Positions 34,765-43,440 of a DNA stretch of 64,000 nt are shown in pieces (positions within the stretch are counted from its first letter, which is position 1; each line of letters starts with the position of its first letter). The notes under the pieces were generated by a model. That model was not told the origin of the DNA. It made no database searches and saw nothing but the letters and a program-made list of their open reading frames with translations. The position numbers and the translations under genes are program-made. Location: NCBI RefSeq assembly GCF_002727125.1, contig NZ_NHOA01000084.1, positions 119,604 through 183,603 of the forward strand, read 5' to 3'. This DNA is from Halorubrum persicum (GTDB taxonomy: Archaea; Halobacteriota; Halobacteria; Halobacteriales; Haloferacaceae).

Positions 34765-35295
34765 ATGCGCGCCCGGCTCGCCGCCGCCGGCCTCGTCGCC
34801 GTCGGCGTCCTCCTGATGGCGAACCCGCTGTACCTCCCCGTGCCGATCGGCGACCCCGACCCCGCGTACACCCACACCGTCCGCCCGGTCGAGAGCGGGT
34901 CGCCCGTGGCGGGGATCGAGACGCCGGACGTGGGGAACGGGACCGCCGCCGGCGTCGTCGACTACGACGACCTCGACCCCGCGGCCCGGGCGGCGTTCGA
35001 CCGCGCGCTCGACGCTGAGACCGGATTCGACGTCGAGGACCCGGACGACCGCGTCGACTCGCTGTCGTATCCCACCGATCCGACGCTCGGTGACGGCCTC
35101 CTCGTGGTCGAGTACGAGGGCGCACGCTACGAGTTCTGGACGCGGACCGTCGAGCGCGAGCCCGGCGCCGTCGTCGCCCAGCGGATCGCGGTCCAGCCGG
35201 TCGCGTTCCTCGCCGGCTTCGTCGCCGTGCTCGCCGCGGCCGCACTCGGGGTTCGGGGACGCTCGGAGGGGACGGGAGAACGGAGACGGCGCTAG
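34765..35295 (+). CDS. Haloarchaeal membrane-anchored protein of unknown function
   Basis: The 176-aa protein has an N-terminal hydrophobic segment (LAAAGLVAVGVLLMANPLYL) and a C-terminal helix (PVAFLAGFVAVLAAAALGV), with an acidic domain of about 120 residues between them that would be extracytoplasmic. That domain has YDDLDPAARAAFDRALD, a motif recurrent in uncharacterised haloarchaeal surface proteins. No catalytic residues are recognised. Confidence 0.7.
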   Translation: MRARLAAAGLVAVGVLLMANPLYLPVPIGDPDPAYTHTVRPVESGSPVAGIETPDVGNGTAAGVVDYDDLDPAARAAFDRALDAETGFDVEDPDDRVDSLSYPTDPTLGDGLLVVEYEGARYEFWTRTVEREPGAVVAQRIAVQPVAFLAGFVAVLAAAALGVRGRSEGTGERRRR

Positions 35296-35328
35296 CTACC
35301 TCCCATCGATCCGGGCGATCTACCGGGG

Positions 35329-36366
35329 TTAGTCTGCCGCGTTCGGCTGTCCGACCGGTTTCGGAGCGTCGCCGGTCTCGATCGCGCGACGCGTCGACTC
35401 GTCGATCTCGACGAGGTGACACAGCGGGTTCCCGGGGTAGACGACGGGGTTCTCCAGCAGTCCGATCAGCAGGCCGGTGAACGGCGCGTCGATCGCGACC
35501 GCGTCCTCCTTGAACGGGTTGGTGATCGTCGCGATCCGCTCGCCCTCGTGGACGAGCGAGCCGCTCTCGAAGTGCGTGTCCACGATCCCGCCGGAGTCGG
35601 CGCGGAGCCACGTCTTCTCGCCGGTGCCGGCGACGATCGTCCGCCAGCCGGGCCACCGCACCGTGTCGGTTTCCAGGAGGCCGTACTCGGCGAACACCGA
35701 GCGCACGCCCGCGAGCGCGTCGTCGATGAGCGGGCGCTGGAACCGGTGGGCCTCCCCCATCTCGATCGTGATCGTCGGGATCCCGGCGTCGGTCGCCTCG
35801 CCGCGGAGGGTGCCGCTCGGGCCGTCGCTGTCGATGATCACCTTCGAGCCGAAGGACAGAGCGAGCCGGTGGACGCCGTCGTCGGTCATGTCGCCGCGGA
35901 CGTGGAGCATGTTCGTCCGACCGCGGGTGGAGGTGTGGAAGTCGAGCCCGAAATCGCAGGGCGCGATGAAGTTCTCGTATATCTGGTGGGCCATCCGCTT
36001 CGAGCTGGTCGATCCGGCTTTTCCGGGGAACGACCGGTTCAGGTCGCGGTCGTAGACGGGGAGGTACCGCTGCTGGGCGATGAATCCCGGCACGTTGAGC
36101 ACGGGGAGACAGACGAGCGTGCCCGCGAGCTCCGACAGGTCCCAGTCGTGGGCGACCTCGCGGACGACCTCGATGCCGTTGAGCTCGTCGCCGTGGGCGG
36201 CCGCCGTGAGGAACGCGGTGGGGCCGTCGCGCTCGCCGTTGACGATGGTGACGGGGATCCGGACCGGGTCGCCGAGGTACGTCTCGCTGATGCCGTAGCG
36301 GATGTTCTGTGTCTCGCCCGGCGACACCGCGCCGCCGTTGTACGTGAACATCCGATCGTCGCTCAT
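35329..36366 (-). CDS. Succinylglutamate desuccinylase/aspartoacylase (AstE-like) metallohydrolase
   Basis: The 345-aa protein is an M14-like zinc hydrolase. HGDELNGIEVV gives the HxxE metal pair (near residue 59), VYDRDLNRSFPG the substrate-binding Arg region, LDFHTSTRGRTNM the third His ligand, and IEMGE a catalytic Glu. The C-terminal beta domain (GGIVDTHFESGSLVHEGERIATI) resembles a lipoyl-like fold. It is divergently transcribed from a RimK-retropepsin fusion. In other genomes such hydrolases accompany RimK-type ligases, so it may trim amino acids added by that ligase (inference). Confidence 0.88.
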   Translation of the reverse strand: MSDDRMFTYNGGAVSPGETQNIRYGISETYLGDPVRIPVTIVNGERDGPTAFLTAAAHGDELNGIEVVREVAHDWDLSELAGTLVCLPVLNVPGFIAQQRYLPVYDRDLNRSFPGKAGSTSSKRMAHQIYENFIAPCDFGLDFHTSTRGRTNMLHVRGDMTDDGVHRLALSFGSKVIIDSDGPSGTLRGEATDAGIPTITIEMGEAHRFQRPLIDDALAGVRSVFAEYGLLETDTVRWPGWRTIVAGTGEKTWLRADSGGIVDTHFESGSLVHEGERIATITNPFKEDAVAIDAPFTGLLIGLLENPVVYPGNPLCHLVEIDESTRRAIETGDAPKPVGQPNAAD

Positions 36367-36502
36367 GCCAGAGCGGAGCACGGCGGCAGGTATATATATG
36401 GCGACCCGCGGATTCGGTCCCCCGAGCCGCCCTCGTCGACGGCGCTGCACCCCGGACTCACCGATCGGTCGAATTTTTACGGGGGACCGCGCAGATGCTC
36501 GC
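36367..36502. promoter_or_regulatory. Divergent promoter region between AstE-like and RimK-retropepsin genes
   Basis: The left TATA-like element TATATATA lies about 25-32 bp before the leftward ATG. The right one, AATTTTTACGG, lies about 25-30 bp before the rightward ATG at 36503. Both genes therefore look leaderless and could be coordinated. No strong palindrome was found in the 136 bp. Confidence 0.55.
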
Positions 36503-37858
36503 ATGAGTTCGGATCCGGTACGGGTGGGAGTGCTGTCGCTACACAACAGCAAGGAAACGAAGGCGATCTGCAACGCCGTCGAGGACCTCGGACACGAGCC
36601 CGTCTGGCTCCGCGAGGAGAACGCCGCGATCAGCGTCGACGACGGGGACGTGTCGGTCGAGCCCGCCGTCGACGTGATCGCGAACCGGCTGCTGCTCTCG
36701 AACACCGACCAGCCCGCGGAGCTGCTCGGGCTGGCGACCACGTTCGAGCGCATCCGGCCGATGCTCAACGAGCCGAACGCCGTGCTCGCGTCGATCCACA
36801 AGTTCGCGACCGCGGCGACGCTCGCCGACTGGAACATCCGCGTGCCGGACGCCCTGCTCGCGCTGTCGAACGACCGGCTGAACGAGGGGCGCGAGCGCTT
36901 CGGCGAGGTCGGCGTGTACAAGACCGCCATCGGCACGCACGGCGGCGGGACGTGGAAGGTCGACCTGACGGAGCGCGTGAACCCGAAGGTCGGGAACCGG
37001 CAGGCGTTCCTCCAGCGGCTCATCGACCGCGACGACGAGAAGCACCGCGACCTGCGCGTGTACATCGTCGGCGACCAGATCATCGGCTCGATGTACCGCT
37101 ACGCCCCCGAGGGCGACTGGCGCACCAACGTCGCGCTCGGCGGGGCGGTCGAGGACGCCACCGACGACATGCCCGAGGAGGCCGCCGAGACCGCGCTGTA
37201 CGCGGCCGACGTGATGGATCTGGACTACGCCGGCGTCGACCTCGTCGAGGGGTACGACGGCTGGTACGTCCTCGAAGTGAACCCGACGGCCGGGTTCAAG
37301 GGGCTGTTCGAGGCGACCGGCACGAGCCCGGCCCCGCACATCGCGAAGCTCGCGATCGAGGCGGTCGGCGGCGAGGTCGACGACGACGAGGTCGAGCGCA
37401 TCTCGGCGACGCTCGACGACTCGCGGCCCTCCTGCGCGCCGATGCCGAAGCCGACGCCCACCGAACAGCCGGTGATCGGCTACATCGAGGAGGTCGTCGT
37501 CACCGGCACCTCCGGGTCGGACCAGGCGCTCGCGAAGTCGGACACGGGAGCGACCCGGACCAGCATCGACACCCAGCTCGCCGCCGAGATCGGCGCCGGC
37601 CCGATCAAGAGCATGACCCGAGTCAAGTCGGGCAGCATGAAGGGCGGGAAGGCCCGCCCCGTCGTCGACCTCGTCATCGGGATCGGCGGCAACCAGCACA
37701 CCGTCACCGCCAGCGTCGAGGACCGCGGACACATGGAGTACCCGCTCCTCTTGGGCCGTGACATCCTCACCGACTACCGGGTCGACGTCCGGAAGCGCGC
37801 CGACGTGGAGGAGACCGAGCGCGGCGAGGCGGGCGAGATCCTCGAAGAGGAGGAGTAA
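36503..37858 (+). CDS. RimK-type ATP-grasp ligase fused to retropepsin-like (ATP-dependent zinc protease-type) domain
   Basis: The N-terminal two thirds (about 1-310) is an ATP-grasp amino-acid ligase of the RimK class: VDVIANRLLLSNTD, ASIHKFATAATLADWNIRVP, YKTAIGTHGGGTWKV (ATP-binding Lys and glycine loop) and VLEVNPTAGFKGLFEATG (Mg site). The C-terminal 110 residues are a retropepsin-like domain with KSDTGATRTSID at about 346, which has the DTGA catalytic signature of aspartic proteases, and LLLGRDILTDYRVDV. That domain is the family often called ATP-dependent zinc protease. Fusion with the ligase, and a divergent AstE-like hydrolase, suggests a peptide- or metabolite-tagging system with trimming. 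Substrates are unknown. Confidence 0.88.
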   Translation: MSSDPVRVGVLSLHNSKETKAICNAVEDLGHEPVWLREENAAISVDDGDVSVEPAVDVIANRLLLSNTDQPAELLGLATTFERIRPMLNEPNAVLASIHKFATAATLADWNIRVPDALLALSNDRLNEGRERFGEVGVYKTAIGTHGGGTWKVDLTERVNPKVGNRQAFLQRLIDRDDEKHRDLRVYIVGDQIIGSMYRYAPEGDWRTNVALGGAVEDATDDMPEEAAETALYAADVMDLDYAGVDLVEGYDGWYVLEVNPTAGFKGLFEATGTSPAPHIAKLAIEAVGGEVDDDEVERISATLDDSRPSCAPMPKPTPTEQPVIGYIEEVVVTGTSGSDQALAKSDTGATRTSIDTQLAAEIGAGPIKSMTRVKSGSMKGGKARPVVDLVIGIGGNQHTVTASVEDRGHMEYPLLLGRDILTDYRVDVRKRADVEETERGEAGEILEEEE

Positions 37859-37886
37859 TCGCCCGTTCGCGCCGGCAGCGGCGGGG

Positions 37887-38474
37887 TCAGGTGAACAGCG
37901 CGATGACGAGCGCCACGAACAGCAGTTCGCCGCCGATCAGCACCGCCGCGAACAGCCAGTAGCGGTACGTCCAGAGCCACTCCTTCGACCGCGCCCACGC
38001 CGATCTGGGGCGGAGACCGCCCCCGTCGGCGGCCCCTGCGTCGTCGACCGCGTCGGGCAGGTACGACTCGTCGAGCCGCCAGCCGTCGCCCTCGTACGTC
38101 GCCGGCACTCTGGCGCCGACGACCTCGTCGACGTCGAGCGGCGAGACGCCCGCAGCCTCGAGGAAGGCGAGGAACGCCGTCGACTCCGCCAGCGAGCCGT
38201 GGCGGGGGGCGGGGAACCGCTCGGTGTGCGTCGCGTCGCCGTGCGGGGTGCGGAACTCCACGACGACCTCCTCGTCCGCCGACCGCACCCCGGTCACGAT
38301 CAGCTCGCGCTCCGCGTCATTGAGGTACGCCTCTCGGAGGCGACGCTGTACCTCGTCGTCGACCTCGTCGCCGGGCGGTTCGGGAGCGTCGTCGACCTCG
38401 GCGGCGACAGTCGTCGACGCCTGATCGTCCGGAGCCGCCACGTCTCGGCCCCCGCTGGAGGGTCGGTCGGGCAT
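37887..38474 (-). CDS. Haloarchaeal C-terminally membrane-anchored protein
   Basis: The 195-aa protein has an acidic disordered N-terminus, a middle domain with DEVQRRLREAYLNDAERELIVTGV and EVVVEFRTPHGDATHTERFPAP, and a single C-terminal helix (YWLFAAVLIGGELLFVALVIALF). The domain would face the cytoplasm. It is not recognised as a named family. A TATA-like TTATTGC lies about 27 bp upstream. It converges on the RimK fusion gene. Confidence 0.7.
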   Translation of the reverse strand: MPDRPSSGGRDVAAPDDQASTTVAAEVDDAPEPPGDEVDDEVQRRLREAYLNDAERELIVTGVRSADEEVVVEFRTPHGDATHTERFPAPRHGSLAESTAFLAFLEAAGVSPLDVDEVVGARVPATYEGDGWRLDESYLPDAVDDAGAADGGGLRPRSAWARSKEWLWTYRYWLFAAVLIGGELLFVALVIALFT

Positions 38475-38606
38475 CCGGTCGCCCTTGGCGGCGCGGTGCA
38501 ATAAGCGCGTGGCCGACGGGGGGTTCTCCTCCCTGCACGCGGACGACGGACGCGGGCGCAGCGCGCTGTCGGAAGCCGTTTGAACGCCCGCGATCACGGG
38601 TCACGC

Positions 38607-39332
38607 ATGCGCGAAGTGACGCTGCGGGTCCGCCACCGCGGGGGCCCGGAGTCGGAGGTGAGTGCACGGCACCCGGAGGTGACGCTTCGCTCGGTCTCCT
38701 CGATGACGGGGACGGGCGGCGAGCGAAAGCGGATCGTGGAGCTGCGGGGGCCCACGGCCGAGATCGAGTCGTTTCTGACCGAGTTCCGCCGCGCCGATCC
38801 CGTGGTGTCGGCGGAGCCGATCTCGCCGGTCGACGGCGGCCACGCGTACGTCATACTCACCGTCAACACCGACGGCTGGGAGGGGATCGGCGAGCGGCTC
38901 GCGTCCCTCGGCGTCCACTACCGGATGGGCACGACCATCTCCGGGGGGATCGAGCGCTGGACGGTGTACCTCGACGCCGATGACGACCTCTCGGCGCTGA
39001 TCCGCGGGATCGAACGCGGCGGAAACGACGTCGAGCTCGCCCGCAACATCGAGCTCTCCGCTCTCGATCGCTCACCGAAACTGCCCGACGCGGGCATCCT
39101 CGACGGGCTCACCGACAGGCAGCGCGAGGTGCTCGCGACCGCCATCGCGGTCGGGTACTACGACCACGGGGGCGGCGTCGGCGTCGAAGACGTCGCCACG
39201 GAGCTCGGCATCGGGTCGACGACCGCGTGGGAACACCTCTCGCGGGCGGAAGCGACGGTGATGAACGCCCTGTTCGACCGGTTCGAGGAGTGGGGGCTGC
39301 TCGGGGAGCGCGGGGCGGACCGCGGTTCCTGA
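38607..39332 (+). CDS. Bacterioopsin-activator-type HTH regulator (HTH_10)
   Basis: The 241-aa protein has an N-terminal domain of about 160 residues (REVTLRVRHRGG... TVYLDADDDLSALIRGIE) typical of the halobacterial Bat-like sensor part. The C-terminal HTH_10 domain follows (LTDRQREVLATAIAVGYYDHGGGVGVEDVATELGIGSTTAWEHLSRAEATVMN). Such proteins regulate diverse haloarchaeal operons. Targets are unknown. Confidence 0.88.
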   Translation: MREVTLRVRHRGGPESEVSARHPEVTLRSVSSMTGTGGERKRIVELRGPTAEIESFLTEFRRADPVVSAEPISPVDGGHAYVILTVNTDGWEGIGERLASLGVHYRMGTTISGGIERWTVYLDADDDLSALIRGIERGGNDVELARNIELSALDRSPKLPDAGILDGLTDRQREVLATAIAVGYYDHGGGVGVEDVATELGIGSTTAWEHLSRAEATVMNALFDRFEEWGLLGERGADRGS

Positions 39333-39341
39333 GAGCGCGAG

Positions 39342-39396
39342 TCGGAACGCGACCCCGGAGCTCCCTCCGATGCGCGCCGGGAGCGCCGCGTTCCGA
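39342..39396. repeat. Long-spaced 10-bp inverted repeat before RHH gene
   Basis: TCGGAACGCG (39342-39351) and CGCGTTCCGA (39387-39396) are perfect complements separated by 35 bases. The right arm ends just before the TATA-like AATACTTTTGT of the downstream gene. It could be a DNA-looping operator pair or a hairpin ending the upstream transcript. Confidence 0.4.
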
Positions 39397-39432
39397 ACAA
39401 TACTTTTGTACCTCCGGGTTGGAGCGTCTCGT

Positions 39433-39636
39433 ATGAACGAGGGGACCGTGTCGGTGCCGGACGAGCAGTACGAGCGGCTCGCGGCGCTCGCGGCCGCTCG
39501 AGGCGTAACTCCAGAGACCCAACTGGCGCGCCTCATCGACGACGCTTACGAGGGGATCGACGCCGACGCCGCCCGCGCCGAGGCCCTCCCGCTCGGGGTG
39601 TGCGACGCCGACGACGACGCGGACGACTCCGACTGA
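39433..39636 (+). CDS. Small ribbon-helix-helix-like protein
   Basis: The 67-aa protein starts with a short strand (GTVSVPDEQYERLAALAAARGVTPETQLARLIDDAYEG). Its strand-helix-helix layout is that of CopG/Arc proteins. An acidic tail follows. A TATA-like element ends about 24 bp upstream of the ATG, with the inverted repeat just before it. Confidence 0.7.
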   Translation: MNEGTVSVPDEQYERLAALAAARGVTPETQLARLIDDAYEGIDADAARAEALPLGVCDADDDADDSD

Positions 39637-39664
39637 TCGGCGCCGTCGGCATCGCGAAGCGCGC

Positions 39665-40000
39665 TCAGGCCGGCTCTTCTTTCGTCACCTCGATCTCGAC
39701 GGCGTCGGAGTCGACGCCGATTCTGGCGAACTGCGTCCGGACGTGCTCTTCAGCCGCGTCGAGGGCCTGATCGCGGGTGTCGAACCCGCGGGGCATCGGC
39801 TCCTCGAAGGCGACCCGGATCTCCTCGCCGTCGACGCGCAGGGCGGACCCGCCGCTCTCGACCTCGTAGAAGGAGTCGCACACCCAGACGTACGGGGCGT
39901 CCTCGTCAGGTGCGCCCTTGTAGGCGGGGGGATCCTCACCGCGCTCGAACACCGTGCCGGTGAGATCCGTCCCGCCGCCGCTGCCGCGAACGAGTATCAT
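39665..40000 (-). CDS. Conserved haloarchaeal protein, DUF7113-like
   Basis: The 111-aa soluble protein has DLTGTVFERGEDPPAYKGAPDEDAPYVWVCDSFYEVESGG and a helical C-terminus DQALDAAEEHVRTQFARIGV. I associate this with DUF7113, a halobacteria-restricted family of unknown function. It is divergent from herA across 101 bp. Confidence 0.7.
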   Translation of the reverse strand: MILVRGSGGGTDLTGTVFERGEDPPAYKGAPDEDAPYVWVCDSFYEVESGGSALRVDGEEIRVAFEEPMPRGFDTRDQALDAAEEHVRTQFARIGVDSDAVEIEVTKEEPA

Positions 40001-40101
40001 GTCTCCGGTACGGCCCGGAGACTCAAAAGGGGTCCGTGCGGGCGCTCCCGAACCGGACGACAGGGGGAAACGCTTTCGGCGCGGGAGGTGGTGGGTCCGT
40101 C

Positions 40102-41997
40102 ATGACGCTGGAGGATTTCACCGAGTTCGGCGACGACGAGGACGACGGCGGCGGGGGCGCCGACGCTGCCGACCCCGCGGCTGCCGAGCCCGGCGGCACC
40201 GAGGGCGGTGGCACCGGACGCGACGGGGTCGACGGCGGCAGCGCGACCGACGGCGCCGGTGCGAACACGGCCGGCGGCGACGCCGCGACCGACGACGCGT
40301 TCGCGGCGTACGACGTGGAGGCGACCGGCGAGGACACCGGGCTCGGCGTCGTCTCCGTCTCGCAGGGGCTCCGGGTGGCCGAGGAGGACGACGAGACCAC
40401 GCTGCGGGCGTTCGTCACGACCGGGAACCGCGAGGCGGTCCGGCTCGGGAAGTACCTCCTGATCCCGTACCCGGACGGCGAGCGGCTGTTCTGTCGGATC
40501 ACCGGGCTGGAGTACGCCCAGGAGTTCCGGTCGGACGACGCCACCGAGATCCACGCCCGGCGGCAGATGCGCCGCGACGACTTCGCCGAGCGCGACTACA
40601 AGTTCATGGCCGAGTTGGAGCCGATGTCGGTCGTGTACGGGACCGGCGACGACATGAAACGCCGGATGACCGATCGGGTGCCGAAGCCCGGCGCGGTCGT
40701 CGAGGAGGCCTCCGACGACGCCGAGATCAAGACCGGGCTGAAGATCCCCGAGGACGGCGTCTTCCTCGGGCACCTCTCGGTCGGCGGCGAGAAGGTCCGG
40801 ACGGCGGCCGAGCCCCCGACCGTCGACTACCGGGTGAAGGACGACTACGCCGACGGCGACCCCCTCGCGTTCCGCCACACCCTCGTCGCCGGCGGGACCG
40901 GCTCCGGGAAGACCCACGCCTCGAAGAACGTCCTCCGGCAGTACCTCGACTCGGACCGCACCTACCCGACCGGCGACGGGCGGGAGTCGCGGATGGCCGT
41001 CGTTCAGTTCGACCCGCAGGACGAGTACGCGCAGATGCACGACGACAACCCCGACCTCGACGCCGACTTCGCGCGGCGGCTGGATCGGGAGGGGATCGCG
41101 CACGGCGGCCACGACGACACCGTCGCGCTGGTGCCGCGGGTCGAAACGGCGACGTATCCGGGCGAGGGGCACCGGGCGGAGCGCGTGGAGTTCACGATCC
41201 CCTTCTCGCTGGCGCGGGACATGCCGTGGCTCGTCGCCGGCTCCGGGCTCAACGAGAACCAGTATCCGGCCCTGCTAACGCTTTTGAACCGCTTTTTTGG
41301 CGATTACGGGGACGACGGGACGTACAGCCAGTTCCTCTCGTACCTCGACGACCCGGCGCTCAAAGAGGAGCTCGACGAGAGCGGCCGCGTCCACGAGGCG
41401 ACGTTCGACGCCGTCAAGCGCCGCGTTCGCGGCGTTCCGGGCGGCGTCTTCGACCAGGACGCGAAGCCGATCACGGAGCTCGACCACACCCTCGTCCGGC
41501 CCGGCGGGCTCTCCGTGGTTCCCACCTATCACCTCCCGACCTCCCGGCAGAAGGAGATCGTCGTGCTCGCGGTCGCGGGGCTGCTCGTGGACGACAAGCT
41601 CTCGAACGACCCCGACAGCGACCGGATCGAGGAGACGCCGCTGCTGGTCGGCATGGACGAGGCGCACAACTTCCTCGCCGACGCCGACACGGTGCAGGCC
41701 CGGAAGGTCGTCCAGAAGTTCACGGAGGCGGCCAAGCAGGGCCGCAAGGAGCGGCTCGGCCTCTTCCTGATCACGCAGGATCCGCAAGACGTGGCCGAGT
41801 CGGTGTTCAAACAGGTGAACACCAAGATCGTCTTGAACCTCGGCGACGAGGACGCGATCTCCAGCGTGAACATCCCCGCCAACCTCGCCGGGAAGGTGCC
41901 GTACATGGAGAAGGGGCAGATGGTCGTCTACTCGCCGGACAACTCCGAGCCGGTGGAGCTGATCGGGCTCTCGGAGTGCGTGACGCGGCACGACTGA
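40102..41997 (+). CDS. HerA-like DNA translocase/helicase ATPase (DUF87)
   Basis: HerA-type hexameric ATPases translocate DNA, classically with NurA in end resection. The 631-aa protein has an acidic Gly/Asp-rich N-terminal tail (about 80 residues), a HAS-barrel-like region and the ATPase core. Walker A is AGGTGSGKTHASKNVL near residue 263, Walker B is LLVGMDEAHNFL near 514, and LFLITQDPQDV and LNLGDEDAISSVN lie downstream. The family's Arg and sensor regions are present. No nurA, mre11 or rad50 gene is adjacent in the window. The gene may belong to one of the several HerA-like groups in haloarchaea. Confidence 0.92.
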   Translation: MTLEDFTEFGDDEDDGGGGADAADPAAAEPGGTEGGGTGRDGVDGGSATDGAGANTAGGDAATDDAFAAYDVEATGEDTGLGVVSVSQGLRVAEEDDETTLRAFVTTGNREAVRLGKYLLIPYPDGERLFCRITGLEYAQEFRSDDATEIHARRQMRRDDFAERDYKFMAELEPMSVVYGTGDDMKRRMTDRVPKPGAVVEEASDDAEIKTGLKIPEDGVFLGHLSVGGEKVRTAAEPPTVDYRVKDDYADGDPLAFRHTLVAGGTGSGKTHASKNVLRQYLDSDRTYPTGDGRESRMAVVQFDPQDEYAQMHDDNPDLDADFARRLDREGIAHGGHDDTVALVPRVETATYPGEGHRAERVEFTIPFSLARDMPWLVAGSGLNENQYPALLTLLNRFFGDYGDDGTYSQFLSYLDDPALKEELDESGRVHEATFDAVKRRVRGVPGGVFDQDAKPITELDHTLVRPGGLSVVPTYHLPTSRQKEIVVLAVAGLLVDDKLSNDPDSDRIEETPLLVGMDEAHNFLADADTVQARKVVQKFTEAAKQGRKERLGLFLITQDPQDVAESVFKQVNTKIVLNLGDEDAISSVNIPANLAGKVPYMEKGQMVVYSPDNSEPVELIGLSECVTRHD

Positions 41998-42060
41998 CCG
42001 GATTGTCGCCGCGCCGGAGCCGCCGCCGCCCTTTTTATCCCGAGTGAGAGAAGCGAGAAC

Positions 42061-42513
42061 ATGGCCAAGCGCATCCTCGTGGCGGTCGACGGATCGACGG
42101 AGGCGACCGAGGCGCTCCAGTTCGCGGCGTCGGAGTGGCCCGACGCCGAGCTGACGGCGCTGCACGTGATCAACCCCGCCGACTCCGCCACGGGCGCGGA
42201 GGGAGGGTTCCCGGGCGCCGCCGATCAGTGGTACGAGAGCGCCAAACAGCGCGGCGAGCGGATCTTAACCGAGGTGAGCTCCGCGGTCGACCGATCCGTC
42301 GAGACGCGGCTGGAGGTCGGGCGACCGACGGGAACGATCCTCGGCGTGGCCGGCGGAGAGGAGGCCGTCGGCGAGGACGACGGCTCCGGGGAGCCGTTCG
42401 ATCACATCGTGTTGGCGAGTCAGGGGCGGACCGGGCTCTCCCGGGTCCTGCTCGGGAGCGTCGCGGAAGGCGTGGTCCGCCGCGCCGAGGCCCCCGTCAC
42501 CGTCGTTCGGTAG
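42061..42513 (+). CDS. Universal stress protein (UspA), ATP-binding type
   Basis: The 150-aa protein is a single Usp domain. It begins KRILVAVDGSTEATEAL and ends HIVLASQGRTGLSRVLLGSVAEGVVRRAEAPVTVVR, with the complete GxxG-x9-GS nucleotide-binding pattern. A TATA-like CTTTTTATCC lies about 27 bp upstream. It converges on a small unknown gene 15 bp away. Confidence 0.93.
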   Translation: MAKRILVAVDGSTEATEALQFAASEWPDAELTALHVINPADSATGAEGGFPGAADQWYESAKQRGERILTEVSSAVDRSVETRLEVGRPTGTILGVAGGEEAVGEDDGSGEPFDHIVLASQGRTGLSRVLLGSVAEGVVRRAEAPVTVVR

Positions 42514-42527
42514 GCGGCGGCCGGCGA

Positions 42528-42815
42528 TCACTCCGCCGCGCGCTCCGCCTCGACGACCTCGCCGACGACCGTCCATCCCTCCTCGTCGGGACCGGAGCGC
42601 CCGAGCAGTACGGACTCGTGGTCCTCCGAGGTGATCAGTCGGAAGTCGGCGTCGCCGTCCGCGTCGGTGCGGACGCCTTCGCCACGGAACTCCCGCTGGA
42701 AGAACTCCGTCGAGGAGAACTCGAAGACGCCCGTCTCGCCGTCGTCGAGGGAGAGCCGGACGGGTCGGGGTTGGACGTTGTGGATGCGCTTGGCGATCGG
42801 ATTGAGGTCGGGCAT
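42528..42815 (-). CDS. Small conserved haloarchaeal protein, 95 aa
   Basis: The protein starts PDLNPIAKRIHNVQPRPVRLSLDDGETG and contains FSSTEFFQREFRGEGVRTDADGDADFRLITSEDH. It is a beta-rich soluble domain without recognised motif. A TATA-like TTTTATCC lies about 27 bp upstream of the ATG. Function is unknown. Confidence 0.7.
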   Translation of the reverse strand: MPDLNPIAKRIHNVQPRPVRLSLDDGETGVFEFSSTEFFQREFRGEGVRTDADGDADFRLITSEDHESVLLGRSGPDEEGWTVVGEVVEAERAAE

Positions 42816-42955
42816 ATCGGAACGTCCGTGGGGTCGGGGATAAAACCGCCGTGCGCGCTGTCCGCGACCGATCGACCGGATCCACACCGCGTTTCCGGAG
42901 TGAGCCGACCGTACGAGGTTAACTCCGCTCGGAGCGTCGATACCTGGGATCACCC

Positions 42956-43393
42956 ATGCTATCAGATTCGGTAAACTACCTCCGCGACAGCGAGGACGCC
43001 GTCGTGACGGTCGCAATCGGCAGGCTGCTGCTGCTCGTCGTCGTCGCGCTCGTCGTCTCGCTCGCCGGGACCTACGTGACGCCGGCCGCGCTGGCCGCGG
43101 TCGCCGACTCGGGGCGCGTCGGCGACGGCTTCGCGATCGGCACGCTCTGGGGCATCGCCACGAAGCGGACGTACGCCGTCGGATGGCTCACCGCCGTCGC
43201 GGTGGTGTTTGTCGGTGCGCTGGCGATCGGCGTGCTCTCGATCGTTCCGATGCTCGGCACGATCGCCGGGCTCTTCGTCCAGTTCTATGCGACCGTCGCC
43301 GCCGCTGCGATCATCGGGTGGACGTGGACCGACGTGCGGCCGGTCTCGACCGATACGGCGGAGGTCGAAACCGCGGAACGGCCCGCAGTGTAA
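42956..43393 (+). CDS. Small membrane protein, possibly DUF4013-like
   Basis: The 145-aa protein has helices at about 18-40 (VAIGRLLLLVVVALVVSLAGTYV), 75-97 (VGWLTAVAVVFVGALAIGVL) and 100-122 (MLGTIAGLFVQFYATVAAAAII). The opening LSDSVNYLRDSEDAVVTVAIGRLLL resembles the start of halobacterial DUF4013 membrane proteins, but it is shorter. Function is unknown. Confidence 0.65.
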   Translation: MLSDSVNYLRDSEDAVVTVAIGRLLLLVVVALVVSLAGTYVTPAALAAVADSGRVGDGFAIGTLWGIATKRTYAVGWLTAVAVVFVGALAIGVLSIVPMLGTIAGLFVQFYATVAAAAIIGWTWTDVRPVSTDTAEVETAERPAV

Positions 43394-43440
43394 ACGAACG
43401 GTGAGAAACAAGCAGCGGACGAAAAGCCGAGACCGCCGCG

